A stretch of DNA of 64,000 bases, from NCBI GenBank assembly GCA_026874595.1, contig CM049317.1, positions 37,666,401 through 37,730,400 on the forward strand. The letters run 5' to 3'. Origin of the DNA: Sipunculus nudus (lineage: Eukaryota > Annelida > Sipuncula > Golfingiida > Sipunculidae). Shown piece by piece: positions 25,365 through 64,000 of this stretch (positions are counted from its first letter, which is position 1; every line of letters starts with the position of its first letter). The notes under the pieces are model-generated. The model did not search any database. It was not told the origin of the DNA and saw only the letters and a list, made by a program, of their open reading frames with translations. Made by a program: the position numbers and the translations under genes.

Positions 25365-25695
25365 CAGGGGCGTCAATATAGGGGGGATGGGGGTATATAT
25401 AACCCCACTCTTTGGCAAGGGGGGATAGTCAATATAATCATCCCCCCACTTTTCAGAGAATAACTATATAATAATGCAAATGAAATATATTAATAAATAG
25501 AATTAAATGCTTTGGATCTATGTTATATCTGTATGTTATATAACCTTGCTTAGAATTCCCAAAATAACTTATTTCTGAAATATTATAATTATTTCAAATA
25601 TGATTAAGTATATATATATATATATTTAAATATAATTATATATATATATATATTTAATATATATATATAAATACATATATATACATATATATATA

Positions 25696-25768
<73 letters not shown>

Positions 25769-25864
25769 GATTATGTCACTCAGAGACGCTGAAAACGGGA
25801 TATATATATATATATGTACACACAAAGTCATCTCCCCACCTTGGAAGAAAAATTGACGCCACTG
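25365..25864. mobile_element. Non-autonomous hAT-like DNA transposon (MITE), 500 bp
   Basis: Left end CAGGGGCGTCAAT, right end ATTGACGCCACTG, an imperfect 13-bp terminal inverted repeat. The flanks are perfect 8-bp target duplications GTGTGTCT (25357-25364 and 25865-25872). An 8-bp duplication and CAGGGG-type ends fit the hAT superfamily. There is no transposase ORF; the interior holds a G-rich stretch, an AT-rich segment and long (AT)n runs (25607-25775). Satellite sequence resumes directly after it. Confidence 0.88.
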
Positions 25865-25890
25865 GTGTGTCTCAATGTCCCCCGACCACC

Positions 25891-26617
25891 TATTTTTATT
25901 TTTATATTCTGAATTTTAAATTAACTTTTTCTGCTACAAGCTTGATTAAGAAATTGCTTGGACATACCTGAATAAGTATTATTATGCAACATTAAAGGTT
26001 AAAATAGTCACTTTTATATGGGCTCACAATAACTACTTATTACTGTGAATATTAAAGAAAATTAGCTATAATTAGTCATTCAAACGTTCAGTTACCAGTG
26101 ATATTCTTTTCTTTATATATTGTATATCTGGTGTCCACTTCGGGGTTGTTGGAGGATTTAACCATTTCTGTACCTGGCGTGCCGATATATCATATACGGA
26201 TTTCCTGTGACATGTCCGCCGTTCACCATTGACCTCACCTGGAATATCCCAACGTCTACAAAACGTTTCCGCTCAGTACACTGTCCGCACGGTTTACTCG
26301 TAACAAATATATCTACCCAATCCGGTAGTGAAGGCTTATCAAAAAAACATTCATGAATTATTCATGAACGTAAACATTTATTTGGTCACAAGTAGTCAAC
26401 GCAGGCCGTCTGGGATGTACTGGTATTATTGCTAGCTCATAGATACATCACAGACAACAGGGGTCTACTATTTAGTACTGAAGTTTCCTATGAGATTTCC
26501 TTGCTTTATAAAGCTTTATACAAGTGACAGCTGTCTCATCTTGTGATGTTTCCGCCAGGGATGTTGACAAACAGTCCGACATTGTGGAACTTGTAGAGCA
26601 GTGTAACTAACTGTCAC
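25891..26617 (+). promoter_or_regulatory. Upstream region of gene 2 with candidate core promoter
   Basis: This lies between the end of the satellite and the gene 2 start codon. A TATA-like stretch, CTTTATAAAGCTTTATA (26504-26520), sits about 100 bp before the ATG. Further upstream TTCATGAATTATTCATGAA (about 26350-26368) contains two TTCATGAA palindromes 11 bp apart that could bind a dimeric factor. No transcription start can be fixed from sequence alone. Confidence 0.35.
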
Positions 26618-59435
<32,818 letters not shown>

Positions 59436-59591
59436 CTCATTTCAAAACTCAGGGGATGTGGACCAACGCAGGGGCAGGTACGAGCTGGCCAGGTACTGAA
59501 TTCTGTCAGGTCAATCAATATGCCTGTTCTATGTCTTGGGTGAACAGAGGCATAATGATTGGTTACTGCCGAAAAGTCATATTTAAAGAAA

Positions 59592-59597
59592 AATAAA
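59592..59597 (+). terminator. Polyadenylation signal of gene 2
   Basis: AATAAA about 157 bp after the TAA of gene 2, in GAAAAATAAAATATGG, followed by a T-rich stretch. It would give a short 3' UTR. Confidence 0.6.
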
Positions 59598-61631
59598 ATA
59601 TGGTGTAACATACGACAGTCTGTAATTGTGTACTTTTAATTATATAATTTGCAAACTGGGGAATATTAAATATGTTTTATTATTTCCTTTTCATGTATGT
59701 TCAAAAATGCACAAATTCAATATTAAGTGCTGTTATTGTGCACATGATATTAATAGGCAAAGCTGCTATTGCAAAGCTTATCAAACATAGTGTGCTCCAG
59801 ATCAGTCGTTAAGGGCTGTTGACTATCCTGGAATTCTCTGTGTAGTTTAAATATGATGGACTAGCCGTGCCTCCAAGAAATGTTACTGATCCAGCTTACC
59901 CAGTCACATATGTAGCGTCGCCATGGTACGCATCCTCACGCTCCTTATACATTGCAATCGTCCCAGATCTCCCTGGATATAACCGCTGCTTTGTATAGCA
60001 AGGCTCTCTGGGTCTGGCCATCCGGAATTTTCACAGAGCAAAGAACTTTAATCAGACAAATGACAGCATGGTATCGCATTATGCATTCAGCTCAAATCTT
60101 AAACATGCGATACCCGCTGTCGTTGGTATGACAATAAGGCTTCTGGCACAGGACTACGCTCTATAAGCAGCGGCCACGCTATGCACAACTATTCGCTACA
60201 CTAACCGCTGCAATAAGCCGCGGTTGCGTGTCAGGTTTGGCCACCAGGCGGTGCTGCCTCTGTGGAATTCCCCCTGCGTAATACTTCACCAATCACATTG
60301 CAGATATCACATTCACAATCGGATGTTCTTCGAGGTATCGGTCACTCTGCACTGCAGTGGAAAGCGCATGGTAGACAACCCCCCCCCCCCCACAACCCCC
60401 CGTCGGAATACACAAGATGCAACCGTCAACTTTCCACACAGTCTCTACACTGACTTGCTGGTGCGGCCTGAGGTCAGTTATCCCCCACTGTCTGCATATG
60501 CCCTTTCTTGCAACTGCTACACGCGAGTTTGTCACGGCAGAGCGCGGAGCCGTGTTTGTTTACACGCTAAGCCAATCAGATTTCTTCTACCAGTTCTGCA
60601 GATTTGTTAAAACGCAGAGCAAATAAGATTTTACTTTATCCAGCGCAAACTGACTGGGTGTTGCAAACCTGAAAAATCCTGCTATTTCTCACAGCGTGTG
60701 AGTGGAAGGTCACCAGGCCGGGAGGTTACGCACTGTGTTCAGAGTAAAGCACAGGACGAACGCGAGCTGGTTTCCCGGACTGATCAGACAAGCGAGACTG
60801 AGAGTCGTGTAAAATTTGAGCTGAATAGACAATGTGATACCACGCTCTTATTGGTCTGATCACACTTTTTTGCTCTGTGCACACCCTGGTGGAAGAACCC
60901 ACATAATATTGCTATAAGAAAACAGTTACACTTAGAGATTGCAGTGTCTAATAGCTACAGTGTATAACCGCTGCCCGAGAACGTATGATATGGTACGGTA
61001 TTGTTATATACATTATTTATTTATATATAGCCTGCATGGTATACCATTAATGTATGCGCACTAAAAAGTAAAGTAATATGTATAAATGCAGGGTGCATAT
61101 ACACATTATAATCCTGTAACATATTACATCTAAAAAAACTAAGTGTATTTATACTATTTTATTTCCTAATTTATATTCTGGTTATATTTATGATGATCAT
61201 ATGTTTATGCTGACATATTTATTGTACATTACATGTCATTTTTCTTGAATCAGTTAAGACGGAGGCTTACATCGTACCGGTTTCAAGGTGATCGACAACT
61301 GCCAACCCGTCTGTTTCCTGATTTGTGTAAGAAATGTCAGGATATGCTGCATGACGGACGTATAAGATGTAATAATACTCAATCACTGTTCTAATCGAGG
61401 CATAACAAGCTCGGTGTACAGGTTCACCAGCCAGTGTTTCACAGGCCATTTACCTGTCTGATCATAAATGCTGAGTCATATATATTAGTATAATAACTAA
61501 ACCTCCTTCGTACCATCATGATGGTAGACTGGTGACCTTCCTCCAACTGAGTCATCAAATAGAACAACTTTAAACCAAAGCATCTTGCATATAGATCATA
61601 TTTTACCACGTATATCATTCTGATGTCTATA

Positions 61632-61635
<4 letters not shown>

Positions 61636-61695
<60 letters not shown>
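61636..61695. repeat. (AT)n microsatellite
   Basis: About 60 bp of AT repeat. Confidence 0.95.
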
Positions 61696-61696
<1 letters not shown>

Positions 61697-62214
61697 AACC
61701 GAATGTTCATACACATTCATCTTCACGTGAGCCACTTCTTCAATAGTCATGATCTGAATATTTATAGATTTTTAATAAATATAAATGTATATTTATATGT
61801 AATGAATGTTCTCCTAATTTTGCGCAGGCGCACAAGACGCATTTACTTTATTTACAGAGGTAAGACCAAAGGTCGGTTTTATTATTTATCTGTATTATGA
61901 AGCAGACGTTTAAAAATGTGTAGTGTATTTTGTTTTTGAGCATTAAATGTACAGTCACCAAATGTCTTGTTGTCACTAAAAATGCCCCGATTTTTATGTT
62001 CTGCGAGCCACTTTAAACTGTATTGAATGCCTAAATATAAACTGAATGCCTAAATTTAAAAAAGAGAGATCTGAACTAAATTACAAGTTAAATTTTATAC
62101 GTTTTATAGGTCCGTAGTGCCCCCCCCCCCCCCAAAAAAAAAAAATAATCATCCCAAATGATCACATCAATGAATACTTGACAACCACTTCAATAACCTT
62201 CGATAACTAGAAAT

Positions 62215-62350
62215 ATGCATTCTAATGAATGCAAGCCTCCTCCATTCACTTATTCAGCCCACATTTCCAGGTCATACGTGCATATAAGTGACTGAATATT
62301 TGTGAATATTCCTTGATGATGTTCCCGGGTCCGGATCATGCGCCGAGTTT
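62215..62350. repeat. Dispersed repeat copy 1 (pair with 62918-63035)
   Basis: Shares TGCAAGCCTCCTC(C/T)ATTCAC, TTATTC(A/G)G, AAGTGACT and TTCCTTGAT(G/T)A(T/C)GTTCC words with the second copy 700 bp downstream, in the same orientation. Confidence 0.7.
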
Positions 62351-62917
62351 GCCTTATCTTTGCGAAAACAAAACGATCGTTCGCACAGTTGGTCAAAGCC
62401 GACAACATGACATTTAGTATCAACCTTTCATGTAAAGAAATCATTAAAGGGTTATTCAAAAGTATATTAATGAGGGATACAAGGGGAGTGACGAAAGGAG
62501 AAACATCCAAACGTTGTGGTGGGTTGAACTTAATTCAAGTGACGTCCCTGAGTCACCCAAGCTAATGCTGACGTAAACAGTAACCTGCAGACTCGTGTTT
62601 ACATATTAATATACAGTTCAGCTATAATAAATCCTGTGTTCAATTGAGGAACACGTCCAAAGTGGGGGGTTGGGAGGGGTACGGGTTGGAGCCGCACAGG
62701 GTTTCCGCCTGCCAACGGAAGATTTTTAGCATTTAATGAAGCAATTAAATGTAAACCCATGCCGACGGAGAAAGATCTTCTAATATTCTGGGTTCAAAAC
62801 CGGAGAGGTGGCAGAGAATTAATCAACGCCCGCTTCCCCGGACTTCTAAACTGACTTTGATTCTAGGGGCCATCAAATACTCTGTGAACAGGAATTAAGC
62901 TGTAACACTGATAACTT

Positions 62918-63035
62918 GCATTCTACTGATTGCAAGCCTCCTCTATTCACTTATTCGGCGCAAAATACCAGGTTCATTCGTACACAAGTGACTAGATATT
63001 TTTGAATAATCCTTGATTACGTTCCGGATCAAGCG
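62918..63035. repeat. Dispersed repeat copy 2 (pair with 62215-62350)
   Basis: Second, diverged copy of the repeat at 62215. The sequence between the copies is unique, so this is either a dispersed element or an old segmental duplication. Confidence 0.7.
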
Positions 63036-64000
63036 TCGGATCCACATAAAAATCTAATCGATTCTATATTTGCGCAAACCTGAAATGTCCTGAAAATGTC
63101 ATCATGTCAATGCTATTTCGTTAATTATTTGGTGAGTCACATTATGAACAAACACACAACCACCTACAAACGGGGATGAACGTATACCCTCCTTGTGGAA
63201 GCAATGAGGCGTTGGCTAAAAGCAAGGTGGGCTGTTCAGGTTTTTTGGATGAAATAAATTAATTGGCTACAGGAATAAACTTATAGTAACTGTATGTTGT
63301 GTTGTAAAAAGATGAACCCTTATCATTGTTGATTCATCTAGTGAAAGGAGCCCGTGTGTGACGTGTTAGCCGATACTGCTGTACAATTAATAAAACAACC
63401 AAAGCTGGTGACACCGTTTATTTAAAAGTGTCAGATAATCCTGTCACAGGCACATGACAAGAGAGACGCTTCAGTATAACGCAGATATCATACATACACG
63501 TACATGCAAAGGAAGAAGCCGCCAGAGCTGCACATAATAGCCCTGTACGTGTAGAACAGTTTGTGCATTCCTTCCATGTGCAGTCAAACGGTTCCTCTTC
63601 CAGACGAAAGTATAAATTGTTAAAATGATAATACATAAAACGTTCGATAGCCTTCTTATGAAGCAGTCTCGTGCACTTCATCCATCTCTGCTGACGTTTT
63701 CCACATGGTATAGCAAACATATTTGTTTAACGGTATTTTTCAACAAAGATCATTTTCCTGATTGTTCTAAAAAATTAAAATAGACCTAAGTCACTTCATA
63801 AAAACTACCATCTCGACTGAACGGCCACATATATCATGGGTCTTCTTTCAGGTGGGAATGTAAGAATAATCATAATTAACTCAAATGGTGTTCACTATCT
63901 AAATAAAAGTCACACCTTCTCCAGAAAACTTAGACCTTTTCGCCTGATTTGAATATTGGGTCTTTCCTCCATCTTATAAGGGCCACCAGCACTTTAACCA

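Larger units (their letters stand above)
11879..25890. repeat. 88-bp CpG-rich satellite array
   Basis: About 14 kb of tandem 88-bp monomers, roughly 150 copies. A typical monomer runs GTGTTAACACGTCCGTGCGT, then GGACGTCCGTGTCTCAATGT, then CCGCCGACCACCTCGTGTCA, then GTATTCGGTGTGTGCCTGTA and GCAGTTTA. It contains two short perfect palindromes, GTGTTAACAC and GGACGTCC, and about nine CpG dinucleotides, unlike the AT-rich flanks. About ten positions carry a spacer variant (GTGAGAATTTAAAAACCTCG then CGAGCAAAAC). The left edge of the array is itself such a spacer. Short ORFs on both strands (up to 187 codons) recur with the repeat and are not regarded as genes. A MITE interrupts the right end. Confidence 0.95.
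59598..64000. other. Intergenic region after gene 2
   Basis: No gene can be supported. It holds poly-C tracts near 60379 and 62116, an (AT)n run at 61636, and a pair of related repeats at 62215 and 62918. Two TATAACCGCTGC words near 59980 and 60963 may mark the edges of an unrecognised repeat. ORFs of 128 codons (60224, +) and 100 codons (63418, -) show no domain and no exon context. Confidence 0.55.

Noticed and set aside
11924-25428. Dozens of ORFs of 60-187 codons on both strands with repeating Cys-rich peptides
   Set aside because: They recur with the 88-bp monomer, appear in several frames and both strands at once, and have no start context or splice logic. They are by-products of a satellite with few stop codons.
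11879-25890. CRISPR array
   Set aside because: There are no alternating conserved repeats and unique spacers, monomers are contiguous and diverged throughout, and the setting is eukaryotic.
60224-60610. 128-codon + strand ORF after gene 2
   Set aside because: Composition is irregular with a poly-C-derived Pro run; no domain, no exon context, and it overlaps ORFs in other frames.
61829-61860. Possible small exon between TTTTGCGCAG and GAG/GTAAGA
   Set aside because: Only 32 bp, no matching neighbours and no homology; splice-like words alone are not enough.
63418-63720. 100-codon minus-strand ORF with several Cys
   Set aside because: It looks somewhat protein-like, but no family, partner exon or polyadenylation signal is visible. 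It could be a terminal exon of a gene to the right; not supportable here.

Overview
The window looks like animal nuclear DNA: AT-rich, with spliced genes, many (AT)n microsatellites, satellite DNA, an LTR retrotransposon, LINE remnants and MITEs. The AGCTCAGCTGA...GTCCGTCCGT dispersed repeats and the NACHT-type receptors fit a lophotrochozoan, most probably a bivalve mollusc. The species call is inference and weaker than the rest.

Two paralogous receptor genes lie head to tail on the + strand. Gene 1 (191-6430) is cut by the left edge. It shows a transmembrane exon, a 61-bp linker exon, a pre-NACHT exon and one large NACHT-LRR exon. Gene 2 (26618-59435) can be assembled completely from 10 exons with consistent phases. 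It encodes a signal peptide, two C-type-lectin-like domains, a Ser/Thr/Pro-rich stalk, one transmembrane helix, a basic cytoplasmic linker, a pre-NACHT segment, a NACHT NTPase and C-terminal leucine-rich repeats (about 1123 residues). This would be a cell-surface lectin receptor joined directly to an NLR-type signalling ATPase, and it is the main result of the window.

Region by region: 1-6430 is gene 1. Its last intron holds a minisatellite of about 51-bp units, each a copy of the upstream exon's 3' end plus its splice donor. The span 6431-11878 is gene-free with scattered repeats. The span 11879-25890 is an 88-bp CpG-rich satellite with higher-order repeats of about 1271 and 1182 bp, broken near its right end by a 500-bp hAT-like MITE with a perfect 8-bp target duplication. 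The first intron of gene 2 (26697-43299) is 16.6 kb. It holds microsatellites, a second hAT-like MITE, tRNA-derived SINE-like copies, a BEL/Pao retrotransposon with apparently identical 703-bp LTRs and a perfect 5-bp target duplication (29229-36992), two LINE 3' fragments, and a long repeat rich in AGGTCA motifs. The remaining exons of gene 2 lie between 43300 and 59435. The span 59436-64000 has a polyadenylation signal and then no gene I can support.

The inferred link between the genes is that both are modules of one tandem immune-receptor cluster. The extracellular exons are symmetric phase 1-1 units suited to shuffling, while the cytoplasmic NACHT-LRR part is a single exon in both genes. 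All exon boundaries come from reading splice signals and phases by eye; none is confirmed by transcripts.
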